A DNA stretch of 64,000 nucleotides from an uncultured Oscillospiraceae bacterium (GTDB taxonomy: Bacteria > Bacillota > Clostridia > Oscillospirales > Ruminococcaceae): assembly GCA_934438055.1 (NCBI GenBank), contig CAKSAY010000006.1, positions 10,302 through 74,301 on the forward strand, in the 5' to 3' direction. Both the position numbers and the translations under genes were made by a program. Positions 36,346-42,389 of this stretch are shown piece by piece; the first letter of the stretch is position 1, and every line of letters begins with the position of its first letter. Under the pieces are notes generated by a model. It was not told the DNA's origin. It ran no database searches and saw nothing but the letters and a program-made list of their open reading frames with translations.

Positions 36346-36540
36346 AAAGCTTTTTATATAGAGCAATTTTACGGCAGGGACATTGCACCGCAACGGAAAA
36401 GTGAGGAAATTTTTCAAAGAGGTAAGGTTATCGTTTATGCGGGGAGCAGCTGTTTGCAATGAACGCCCGTTTGGAAGAAGACTGCTTGCAGAGAAGTGAC
36501 TGTAGTGAAATGGGAGAGCCGTAGTTGCGCTTTGCAAGAG
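36346..36540 (+). ncRNA. ssrS: Candidate structured RNA, 6S RNA-like
   Basis: The ends of this roughly 190-base segment pair across a long distance: AAAGC with GCTTT, GCAA (36363-36366) with TTGC (36525-36528), and TACGGC (36370-36375) with GCCGTA (36518-36523). The interior can form further pairs such as CATTGC with GTAGTG. A long closing helix, open central part, own promoter, length near 190 and a place beside hisS-aspS fit 6S RNA, which lies near aspS in B. subtilis. I did not find a decisive primary-sequence signature. A hisS leader is the alternative. Confidence 0.45.
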
Positions 36541-36766
36541 AAATCATGTCGTTACAGGGAAAGCAATTTGCGATTAATTTTGTGGAAACTGATGTGATTC
36601 GCTGTGCAAAAATGGGGCTGAAGCGTTTTGGAAACCCTTATTTTTGTGGCTTAGATTGTTGCTTAAGATGAATGCAAAGCGATTTTTTACATAGAATAGA
36701 GCGTTTAGACGCATTTAGCGGCGTGTAGTCGCGCCTGTGTTTGTTTTTAGAAAGGATGTTTATGCA

Positions 36767-38092
36767 TTGAAAGAGATTATAAGAGCGCCTCGTGGGACGC
36801 AAGATATTCTCCCCGGTGAGACTTCTAAATGGCAGTGGATTGAACGAGCGGCGTTGGAGTCGGCGGCAACGTTTGGTTTTGAGGAGATTCGTGTTCCCAC
36901 ATTTGAATATACCGGGCTTTATTCTCGATCGGTTGGGGAAACGACCGATGTCGTGCAAAAGGAGATGTTTACTTTCACAGATCGCGGCAATCGTTCGCTT
37001 TCTCTGCGACCGGAGGGAACGGCGGGCGTTTTGAGAGCGTCGATTGAGAACGGCTTGCTTTCCGGGGCGCTGCCTTTAAAACTTTGCTATATTCTCTCTT
37101 GCTTCCGGAATGAACGTCCGCAGGCGGGAAGATTTAAAGAATTTTATCAGTTTGGCGTGGAAATGCTCGGAAGCAAAAGTCCTCTTGCTGACGCTGAGGT
37201 GATTTGTCTTGCTGACCATTTTTTTAAAAAATTGGGGATACGCGGACTTTCTTTGCAGATTAATTCAATTGGATGTCGTGCGTGTCGACCTCGTTATCAT
37301 CAGGCTTTACGGGAATATTTCAATCGTTATGAAAATTCTCTTTGCGAAACCTGCAAAGAACGTTTGTTAAAAAATCCTCTGCGCATTTTAGATTGTAAAA
37401 ATCCCGACTGTGCTGCGTTGACCGCGCAAGCGCCTCGCATTTTGGATTATTTGTGCGATGACTGCGAAAGCCATTTTCAGAAAGTGCAGCAGAATTTGCA
37501 GGATTTGCAGATAGAATTCCAAGTGGATGCAGGAATTGTTCGCGGATTGGACTATTACACGAAAACTGTTTTTGAGTTTATCTCGAATGATTTGGGTGCG
37601 CAGAGCACGCTATGCGGCGGAGGACGGTATGACGGCTTAGTGGAAGAAATGGGAGGGCCGGCTCTTGAGGGCTTGGGCTTTGCTATGGGGTTGGAGCGTC
37701 TTTTGATGGTGATGGAAAAGCAAAAGACTGTTTTCCCCGACGCCACTGAATGCATGCTCTATCTTGGAAGCCGCGGAGAAGAGGCAGCGCGCCGAGCGGC
37801 TTGCATTTGCGGTGAATTAAGAGAAGAAGGCTTTTGTGTTTCTTTTGATGTGCTTGAACGGAGTGTGAAAGCGCAGATGAAATATGCAAACAAGATAGGC
37901 GCTGCGTATGCCGCTATTATTGGAGAGGAAGAATTGTCATCAGGGAAAATTCAGCTTAAGAGAATGGCGGATGGGCAGAGCAAAACGGTGGAGTTGCAGT
38001 GTTTGAAAGAGGAGATGTATCAGGCACAACTTGACCAATTTGCAGAAAAGATAGCACAGGAAGATCTTTGCGATGAAGCTTTGGATCGATGA
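36767..38092 (+). CDS. hisS: Histidyl-tRNA synthetase
   Basis: 441 residues. Class II synthetase with motif 2 region LSLRPEGTAGVLRA, CFRNERPQAGRFKEFYQFG, and the histidine-specific VRGLDYYTKTVFEF. It charges tRNA-His. Start chosen at TTG 36767 (MKEIIRAPRGTQDILP) after AAAGGA; the open frame extends to GTG 36737. The 230 bases between the candidate ncRNA and hisS hold no T-box consensus. aspS follows 60 bases later. Confidence 0.96.
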   Translation: MKEIIRAPRGTQDILPGETSKWQWIERAALESAATFGFEEIRVPTFEYTGLYSRSVGETTDVVQKEMFTFTDRGNRSLSLRPEGTAGVLRASIENGLLSGALPLKLCYILSCFRNERPQAGRFKEFYQFGVEMLGSKSPLADAEVICLADHFFKKLGIRGLSLQINSIGCRACRPRYHQALREYFNRYENSLCETCKERLLKNPLRILDCKNPDCAALTAQAPRILDYLCDDCESHFQKVQQNLQDLQIEFQVDAGIVRGLDYYTKTVFEFISNDLGAQSTLCGGGRYDGLVEEMGGPALEGLGFAMGLERLLMVMEKQKTVFPDATECMLYLGSRGEEAARRAACICGELREEGFCVSFDVLERSVKAQMKYANKIGAAYAAIIGEEELSSGKIQLKRMADGQSKTVELQCLKEEMYQAQLDQFAEKIAQEDLCDEALDR

Positions 38093-38152
38093 ATCGTTTG
38101 AGCAGAACGAACTATGGAAGAAAACAGCTTAACAAAAGAGAGGATAAAAAGG

Positions 38153-39913
38153 ATGAAGAGAACCATTTATTGTGGACAACCTACAATGCAGGATGTGGGA
38201 AAAGAGATAACTGTTGCCGGTTGGGTGCAGAGGAGAAGAGACCTTGGCAATTTGCTCTTTTTAGATCTCAGAGACAGAACGGGAATTGTGCAGCTGGCTT
38301 TTGATGATCGCAGCGATAGGGAAATTTTTGAAAAAGCTAATGCTTGTCGCAGTGAATTTGTGCTTTTGGCAACAGGCGTTGTGCGCGAGCGTGAGAGCAA
38401 GAATGCGTCGCTGGAAACGGGAGATATTGAAATTTTTGTCTCTGCTTTGGAAGTGCTGTCTGAATCAAAGGTTCCGCCTTTTGAAATTTTAGATGACACG
38501 GCTGTGAATGAGGAGTTGCGCTTAACTTATCGTTACCTTGATTTGCGCCGCCCTAGCATGCAAAAGACCATTCTTGCAAGGCACCAGATTGTCAAGGCTG
38601 CTCGTGATTATTTTGACAGCGAGGGCTTTTTGGAGATTGAAACGCCTGTGCTGATTCGTTCCACCCCGGAGGGTGCGCGGGATTATCTGGTTCCTTCAAG
38701 GGTGCATGGCGGTTCGTTTTATGCCTTGCCGCAGTCGCCACAGCTTTATAAGCAAATGTTGATGCTTTCAGGGTTTGATCGCTATATGCAGATTGCAAGG
38801 TGTTTTCGTGACGAGGACTTGCGTGCAGATAGACAGCCTGAATTTACCCAAATTGACCTGGAGATGAGCTTTGTTGAAGAGGACGATGTGATGGCTGTGA
38901 ACGAGGGCTTTATGAAGCGTCTTTTTAAACAGGTTCTCAATCTTGATTTGAAAACGCCGTTTGAACGGATGACTTATCAGCAAGCAATGGATCAATATGG
39001 CTCGGATAAACCCGACGTTCGCTTTGATTTGAAACTGATCGATTTAGCAGACTGCTTGCAGGGGACTTCTTTTCAGGTGTTTGCAGGGGCCCTTAAAGAC
39101 GGCGGCGTTCGTGGCATAAATGCTAAGGGCGCTGCTGACAAACTTTCCCGCAAGGAGATTGACAAGTTGACTGAGGTTGTGAAAACCTATGGCGGAAAGG
39201 GACTTGCTTTTACCCGCTTGGCGGCCGAGAAGGAGACGTCTTCTTATGAGAAGTTTTTGTCGGATGAAGAAAAGGCGGCAGTGCGCAACAAAATGGGCGC
39301 ACAGCCCGGCGACTTGCTCTTGCTGGTTGCCGACGCTGACATCCAGATTGTGTATGACGCCTTGGGGGCGCTGCGTTGTCATTTGGCGAAAAAGCTCGAT
39401 TTGATTCCGAAAAATAGCTTTGCTTTTTTGTGGGTTACGGATTTTCCATTGCTTGAATATAACAAAGAGGAAGAACGCTTTGTGGCAAAGCACCATCCTT
39501 TCACCGCTGTAGCAGACAGAGATTTGGATAAACTCGAGACTTGCCCGCAGGATTGCCATGCAAAGGCTTATGACTTGGTGCTCAACGGCTGTGAAGTGGG
39601 TGGCGGTTCGATTCGTATTCACCGCCCTGATGTGCAGCAAAAGATGTTTGCAGCGCTTGGTTTTTCACAGGAGGAAGCAAAAGAGCGTTTCGGCTTTTTG
39701 ATGGAGGCCTTTGCTTACGGAGCGCCGCCGCATGGGGGTATGGCTTATGGGTTGGATCGTTTGGTGATGTTGATGCTTGACAAAACCAGTATTCGAGATG
39801 TGATTGCTTTTCCAAAGGTGCAGAATGCAAGAGAGTTGATGGTGCAGTCACCGTCAGAGGTGGAGCAGTCTCAGCTTGCAGACTTACATATTCAGGTGGT
39901 TGAAGAATCATAG
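38153..39913 (+). CDS. aspS: Aspartyl-tRNA synthetase
   Basis: 586 residues, the bacterial-type enzyme with an N-terminal OB anticodon-binding domain (WVQRRRDLGNLLFLDLRDR), class II core (SPQLYKQMLMLSGFDRYMQ, RCFRDEDLRADRQPEFTQ), GAD insertion domain and C-terminal motif 3 (GMAYGLDRLVMLML). ATG 38153 is eight bases after AGGA; the open frame reaches back to 38114. The enzyme may be discriminating or non-discriminating; this cannot be decided here. The hisS-aspS order is typical of Firmicutes. Confidence 0.96.
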   Translation: MKRTIYCGQPTMQDVGKEITVAGWVQRRRDLGNLLFLDLRDRTGIVQLAFDDRSDREIFEKANACRSEFVLLATGVVRERESKNASLETGDIEIFVSALEVLSESKVPPFEILDDTAVNEELRLTYRYLDLRRPSMQKTILARHQIVKAARDYFDSEGFLEIETPVLIRSTPEGARDYLVPSRVHGGSFYALPQSPQLYKQMLMLSGFDRYMQIARCFRDEDLRADRQPEFTQIDLEMSFVEEDDVMAVNEGFMKRLFKQVLNLDLKTPFERMTYQQAMDQYGSDKPDVRFDLKLIDLADCLQGTSFQVFAGALKDGGVRGINAKGAADKLSRKEIDKLTEVVKTYGGKGLAFTRLAAEKETSSYEKFLSDEEKAAVRNKMGAQPGDLLLLVADADIQIVYDALGALRCHLAKKLDLIPKNSFAFLWVTDFPLLEYNKEEERFVAKHHPFTAVADRDLDKLETCPQDCHAKAYDLVLNGCEVGGGSIRIHRPDVQQKMFAALGFSQEEAKERFGFLMEAFAYGAPPHGGMAYGLDRLVMLMLDKTSIRDVIAFPKVQNARELMVQSPSEVEQSQLADLHIQVVEES

Positions 39914-39921
39914 AGTTATAC

Positions 39922-39959
39922 AAAAAAGGACTGTGCTGTTTATAGCACAGTCCCTTTTT
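39922..39959. terminator. Strong terminator after aspS
   Basis: GGACTGTGCT / AGCACAGTCC, ten base pairs, flanked by A6 on the left and CTTTTT on the right. It can terminate aspS and the convergent small operon from the right. Confidence 0.9.
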
Positions 39960-39970
39960 GTTGCGCGCAA

Positions 39971-40162
39971 TTAATCGCCTGTGATTGCGTAGCGCTCTAA
40001 TATTTTTTGCTTTTGATTTTCCAACTCCTTCGGCTTGGGGGAGATGTAGATGCATTCCTCACAGTGTCCTTGCACGTCCGGCGTGATTGAATTTAAAATA
40101 CACACGCCTCTTTTTTGATAGATACATAAATAGTTTTCACAATTCATAGTAACATCCATCAT
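39971..40162 (-). CDS. Small Cys-rich protein, conserved clostridial type, unknown function
   Basis: 63 residues with five cysteines (8, 13, 21, 34, 37 from the first Met), arranged NCENYLC...VC...HCEEC, suggesting a zinc or metal knot, then a charged helical tail. Similar 60-residue Cys-rich proteins occur in many Clostridia; I know no function. The first ATG overlaps the stop of the upstream RHH gene in an ATGA quartet; a later ATG at 40147 (MNCENYL) may be the true start. No ribosome binding site is obvious for either, so coupling is likely. Confidence 0.75.
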   Translation of the reverse strand: MMDVTMNCENYLCIYQKRGVCILNSITPDVQGHCEECIYISPKPKELENQKQKILERYAITGD

Positions 40163-40347
40163 TTCGTGACAGAATTTAGGGCGGTGTCTTGATCGTCTAA
40201 TGTGTATTTACAGCATTTTAAAACTAAAAGATTGAAAGAGATTTTATGTTCACTCGCCAAATCATTTAGTTGATTAAATAAGTTCTCTGTAAAACGAATG
40301 GTTCTCGATATATTGGCACTATAAAATTGATTTTCAATCTTAAACAC
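40159..40347 (-). CDS. Ribbon-helix-helix (CopG/Arc-like) small DNA-binding protein
   Basis: 62 residues. The segment ISRTIRFTENLFNQLNDLA followed by HKISFNLLVLKCC is a typical ribbon-helix-helix fold: one beta strand, helix A, then helix B with a hydrophobic core. Such dimers bind operators in the major groove. The start is GTG 40347, seven bases after AAGGTG. It forms an overlapping pair with the Cys-rich gene, and could be its own repressor or act with it. No toxin or transposase partner is adjacent on this strand. Confidence 0.75.
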   Translation of the reverse strand: MFKIENQFYSANISRTIRFTENLFNQLNDLASEHKISFNLLVLKCCKYTLDDQDTALNSVTK

Positions 40348-40503
40348 ATATATTCACCTTAATTGTTATTTTATCTCATTTATTATACAGTTGTATATAC
40401 CCATAAATGGTTTTTTATGGTTACAATTATGGTTATGGATAATGTTGACGAATATATCGATGCCATATAGTTTTCTTGTTTATCTGCCATAATATGATTT
40501 TTA

Positions 40504-40532
40504 TTGACAATTTTATTTTTCTATGGTATTAC
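40504..40532 (+). promoter_or_regulatory. Promoter of small-peptide locus I
   Basis: TTGACA (40504-40509), a 17-base spacer and TATTAC (40527-40532). The roughly 60-base leader includes CCCCC-GAAA-GGGGGG (40576-40590), a tetraloop hairpin that buries the ribosome binding site of the peptide gene. Confidence 0.75.
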
Positions 40533-40597
40533 TTTTTTTACAAAGAGGCGACCCTCTTGTTTGACGGTAATCTTACCCCCGAAAGGGGGGAAGTTGT

Positions 40598-40666
40598 ATG
40601 GAATATTTAGTCATTCTTGTTATTTTACTCGTTTTGCTAAATGAATTACTACATAAAAAAAGATAA
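40598..40666 (+). CDS. Locus I: 22-residue hydrophobic peptide, candidate type I toxin
   Basis: A 22-codon frame starting MEYLVILVILLVLL and ending in LLHKKR: one membrane-spanning stretch with a charged C-terminus, the build of type I toxins such as Fst or BsrG, though I cannot assign it to a named family. The G-rich ribosome binding site (GGGGGGAAG, eight bases before ATG) is sequestered in a GAAA-tetraloop hairpin. The stop lies at the base of a 12-bp inverted repeat, and a convergent antisense RNA covers the 3' end. A homologous peptide is encoded on the other strand at 41526-41603. Confidence 0.7.
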   Translation: MEYLVILVILLVLLNELLHKKR

Positions 40667-40740
40667 CCGTCATCTAGCTCATGACGGTTATCTATACATA
40701 TACTTTTCCACGGGGTGACCGCAAACGGTCGCCTTTTTGT
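40655..40740 (-). ncRNA. Antisense RNA to locus I (candidate antitoxin)
   Basis: Minus-strand promoter TTGACT (40775-40770), a 17-base spacer, TATCAT (40752-40747), predicted start about 40740. A perfect 12-bp hairpin GATAACCGTCAT/ATGACGGTTATC (40662-40692) is followed on this strand by seven T and would terminate it near 40655. The RNA of about 86 nt overlaps the 3' end of the peptide mRNA, including its terminator and stop codon. Confidence 0.7.
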
Positions 40741-40949
40741 ATTTTTATGATACTATAAGTCTGTTATAAAGTCAACTAAATATTTATCTATTTTCTTTTC
40801 TAGTATAAAAGAGATAGATTGATAAATAAAACGAAAATTTGCTATAACTAAAAGCGAGATGTCCCCCCGCCTCTTAGGCGGCGGGTTCCACTCTCTTTTT
40901 CCGGTGGCGGCACAATCCACCACCGGAACGTTGAATGACGGGGCTTTGC
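40661..40949 (+). repeat. Direct repeat copy 1 of about 290 bp (copy 2 at 41762-42033)
   Basis: The segment from the GATAACCG hairpin through the antisense promoter, the divergent plus-strand promoter and the GC-rich leader hairpins is nearly identical to 41762-42033, with scattered substitutions (TTGATA to TTGACA in the -35, CGGTCGCC to CGGTCACC in the terminator). The duplicated unit is regulatory DNA and not a transposase gene. Confidence 0.85.
40714..40738 (+). terminator. Terminator of the locus I mRNA
   Basis: GGTGACCG / CGGTCGCC with a CAAA loop, then five T. It ends where the antisense RNA begins, so the two transcripts converge over about 85 bases. Confidence 0.8.
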
Positions 40950-41046
40950 CCCTTATTGAATAAACCAAGCAGTTGGGACGAAGTCCCTGTATATCAGTAT
41001 CTCCCCATTTTCACTTTTTATTTTGAGATGTGAGGAGGTGAGATTT
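40819..41046 (+). promoter_or_regulatory. Promoter and structured leader of locus II
   Basis: TTGATA (40819-40824), an 18-base spacer, TATAAC (40843-40848), predicted start about 40855. The 190-base leader is rich in hairpins: CCGCC/GGCGG, CCGGTGG/CCACCGG (40901-40926) and GGGGC-TTT-GCCCC (about 40939-40951). AGCAGTTGGGACG (40968-40980) is complementary to CGTTCCAACTGCT (41161-41173) just after the coding region, allowing 5'-3' fold-back of the mRNA. Confidence 0.65.
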
Positions 41047-41154
41047 ATGAGGAATTTTACAAAGTTTTTGTTGCAATTATTACATACAAGAGAAAAGACT
41101 GTAACACTAATTGTTACAGTCTTTTCTCAAGTTAATAATGTTAACAAGGACTAA
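41047..41154 (+). CDS. Locus II: 35-residue amphipathic peptide, candidate type I toxin
   Basis: Starts MRNFTKFLLQLLH and continues EKTVTLIVTVFSQV before a polar end NNVNKD. GAGGAGGTGAG precedes the ATG. It aligns with the peptide at 42119 through FLxxLLHxxEKTVT and the terminal KD, so codon-level selection is likely. A 16-bp perfect inverted repeat (41090-41105 with 41113-41128) lies inside the coding region and doubles as terminator for a convergent antisense RNA. The family is unknown to me; the toxin role is inferred from gene architecture. Confidence 0.65.
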   Translation: MRNFTKFLLQLLHTREKTVTLIVTVFSQVNNVNKD

Positions 41155-41170
41155 ATGCGACGTTCCAACT
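41088..41170 (-). ncRNA. Antisense RNA to locus II (candidate antitoxin)
   Basis: Minus-strand TTGACC (41205-41200), a 17-base spacer and TATAAT (41182-41177), a near-consensus promoter. The predicted start is about 41170. The 16-bp hairpin within the peptide gene followed by TTTTCTCTT on this strand would stop it near 41088. The RNA of about 80 nt is complementary to the second half of the peptide coding sequence. Confidence 0.65.
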
Positions 41171-41207
41171 GCTATTATTATATCGCAATATGAAAAGAAG
41201 GTCAAAT

Positions 41208-41234
41208 GAAATAAAGTATATACTACTTTATTTC
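41208..41234. repeat. AT-rich perfect palindrome
   Basis: GAAATAAAGTA and TACTTTATTTC, 11-bp arms around TATAC, followed by TATTTTTC. It may be the terminator of the locus II mRNA or an operator for the following relic. Confidence 0.5.
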
Positions 41235-41235
41235 T

Positions 41236-41372
41236 ATTTTTCACAAAGAGGCGACCCTCTTGTTTGACGGTAATCTTACCCCCGAAAGGGGGAAGTTGTA
41301 TGGAATATTTAGTCATTCTTGTTATTTTACTCGGTTAGCAAAACAAGTAAAAATAACAAGGAGGACTAAATC
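41236..41372 (+). pseudogene. Locus III: chimeric peptide gene relic
   Basis: The leader from ACAAAGAGGCGACC through the SD hairpin and the first 11 codons (ATG at 41300, MEYLVILVILL) are nearly identical to locus I, but the frame then reads G and a stop (41336-41338). The following AGCAAA...AACAAGGAGGACTAA resembles the SKD/NKD end of the locus II and VI peptides. No promoter like that of locus I precedes it. It looks like a recombinant between the two peptide families. Confidence 0.65.
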
Positions 41373-41418
41373 ATTGTAGCACCTACAATTTTCAGTATTG
41401 GATATGTATGCTCGTGGG

Positions 41419-41540
41419 TTGACAATTTTACTTATGATTGATATAATAAAAATAAAAAAGGCAACGATAAACGGTTGCCCCCATGTGGTTAATAGATAAC
41501 CGTAAACTTTGTGAGGGTTCAGCGGTTATCTATTTTTATT
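41419..41540 (+). ncRNA. Antisense RNA to locus IV with consensus promoter
   Basis: TTGACA (41419-41424), a 17-base spacer, TATAAT (41442-41447): a perfect consensus promoter with no protein gene behind it. The predicted RNA starts near 41454 and ends at the hairpin GATAACCG (41495-41502)/CGGTTATC (41523-41530) followed by TATTTTTATT. It overlaps the 3' end of the minus-strand peptide gene. Confidence 0.75.
41455..41480 (-). terminator. Terminator of the locus IV mRNA
   Basis: On the minus strand GGCAAC...GTTGCC is followed by TTTTTTATTTTT. It mirrors the position of the locus I terminator relative to its antisense start. Confidence 0.7.
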
Positions 41541-41603
41541 GTTACTATTAAAGAGCAACTGAAATAATACTAAGACAATAATAAGTACTATTAAGTAGTC
41601 CAT
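41526..41603 (-). CDS. Locus IV: 25-residue hydrophobic peptide, candidate type I toxin
   Basis: Starts MDYLIVLIIVLVLFQLLF and ends NSNNKNR, clearly homologous to the locus I peptide (M-D/E-Y-L-hydrophobic-polar end). A GGGGGTG ribosome binding site lies six bases before the ATG and can pair with an upstream CCTCC, conserving the sequestering hairpin with a different sequence. The mRNA has its own promoter and terminator and an antisense RNA at its 3' end. The same layout on the opposite strand with compensatory changes is the best evidence that the gene is real. Confidence 0.7.
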   Translation of the reverse strand: MDYLIVLIIVLVLFQLLFNSNNKNR

Positions 41604-41669
41604 AGTAACACCCCCTGTCCGGAGGCAAGATTAACCGCTTATACGTTTATGTGCCTTTTCTAACGGTTC

Positions 41670-41699
41670 ATTATATCCATAATTCGAACATGTTTGCAA
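41670..41699 (-). promoter_or_regulatory. Promoter of locus IV
   Basis: Minus-strand TTGCAA (41699-41694), an 18-base spacer and TATAAT (41675-41670). The leader of about 60 bases carries the CCTCC/GGGGG hairpin over the ribosome binding site. Confidence 0.7.
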
Positions 41700-41756
41700 C
41701 AGAGCCCTTTTTGCGCAGCCTCTTGTTTGTAGATCTGTCAATGATACTTACTATAT

Positions 41757-41842
41757 AAAAAAGATAACCGTCATCTAGCTCATGACGGTTATCTATACAT
41801 ATACTTTTCCACGGGGTGACCGCAAACGGTCACCTTTTTGTA
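41757..41842 (-). ncRNA. Locus V: antitoxin-like RNA copy without its peptide gene
   Basis: Repeat copy 2 keeps the antisense promoter (TTGACT 41876-41871, TATCAT 41853-41848), the RNA body, the 12-bp terminator hairpin (41763-41793) and its T-run, but the peptide frame that precedes it in locus I is gone. The transcript would be almost identical to the locus I antisense RNA and could neutralise locus I in trans. Confidence 0.6.
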
Positions 41843-42033
41843 TTTTTATGATACTATAAGTCTATTATAAAGTCAACTAAATATTTATCTATTTTCTTTT
41901 CTAGTATAAAAAAGATAGATTGACAAATAAAACGAAAATTTGCTATAACTAAAAGCGAGATGTCCCCCGCCTCTTAGGCGGCGGGCTCCACTCTCTTTTT
42001 CCGGTGGCGGCACAATCCACCACCGGAACGTTG
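41762..42033 (+). repeat. Direct repeat copy 2 (see 40661-40949)
   Basis: Second copy of the duplicated regulatory segment. It diverges from copy 1 after the CCACCGGAACGTTG segment and lacks the GGGGCTTTGCCCC hairpin. Confidence 0.85.
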
Positions 42034-42118
42034 CATGAGACAAGCAGTTGGGACGAAGTCCTTGTGAAAAACCTCCCCATCTACATCTTTCATCATTGAG
42101 GTGGAAGAAGGTGACATC
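41920..42118 (+). promoter_or_regulatory. Promoter and structured leader of locus VI
   Basis: TTGACA (41920-41925), an 18-base spacer and TATAAC (41944-41949). The leader has the CCGGTGG/CCACCGG hairpin (42001-42026). AGCAGTTGGGACGA (42043-42056) is perfectly complementary to TCGTCCCAACTGCT (42235-42248) after the coding region. ACCTC (42071-42075) may also pair with the GAGGT before the ATG. Confidence 0.65.
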
Positions 42119-42229
42119 ATGAAGGATGTGTTTTTAGCTTTTCTGCAAAAGTTGTTACATAAAGAAAAAACGGTTACAACTGTGATAGTCATAACCGTTA
42201 ACTCTTTTAGCAATTCGAGCAAGGACTAA
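42119..42229 (+). CDS. Locus VI: 36-residue amphipathic peptide, candidate type I toxin
   Basis: Starts MKDVFLAFLQKLLHKEKTVT and ends SNSSKD. It is the paralogue of the locus II peptide: conserved FLxxLLHxxEKTVT, a beta-like VIVITV stretch and the KD end, with many silent and conservative differences. GAAGGTGAC lies just before the ATG. An inverted repeat AACGGTTA (42169-42176)/TAACCGTT (42192-42199) lies within the gene and acts as terminator for the antisense RNA. Function unknown; membrane-active toxin is my inference. Confidence 0.65.
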   Translation: MKDVFLAFLQKLLHKEKTVTTVIVITVNSFSNSSKD

Positions 42230-42246
42230 AGAGATCGTCCCAACTG
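42162..42246 (-). ncRNA. Antisense RNA to locus VI (candidate antitoxin)
   Basis: Minus-strand TTGATA (42281-42276), a 17-base spacer and TATAAT (42258-42253). The predicted start is near 42246. The hairpin AACGGTTA/TAACCGTT followed by TTTTTTC on this strand terminates it near 42162, giving about 85 nt complementary to the second half of the peptide gene. Confidence 0.7.
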
Positions 42247-42389
42247 CTGTTTATTATACTGCAATCGTTTTTAGATATCAAATAGTTTTGATATGGGTCC
42301 AGTGGACAGGAAAATATCTGAAACAAAATAAACCGGCGATTTTATCATAAAGTCAGTGGCTAAAAATTTTGAATCATCTTTCAGTTCGT

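Noticed and set aside
36540..36766. T-box leader for hisS
   Set aside because: No GGGTGGNACCGCG antiterminator motif near the gene; the only loosely similar text (GGGACATTGCACCGC, about 36377) lies far upstream inside the candidate structured RNA.
39044..39640. 198-codon minus-strand frame inside aspS
   Set aside because: Antisense to a conserved synthetase with intact motifs; a shadow frame.
40500..42300. CRISPR array or insertion sequence to explain the repeats
   Set aside because: There are two long direct repeats and no series of short regular repeats with spacers; no transposase frame or terminal inverted repeats bound the copies.
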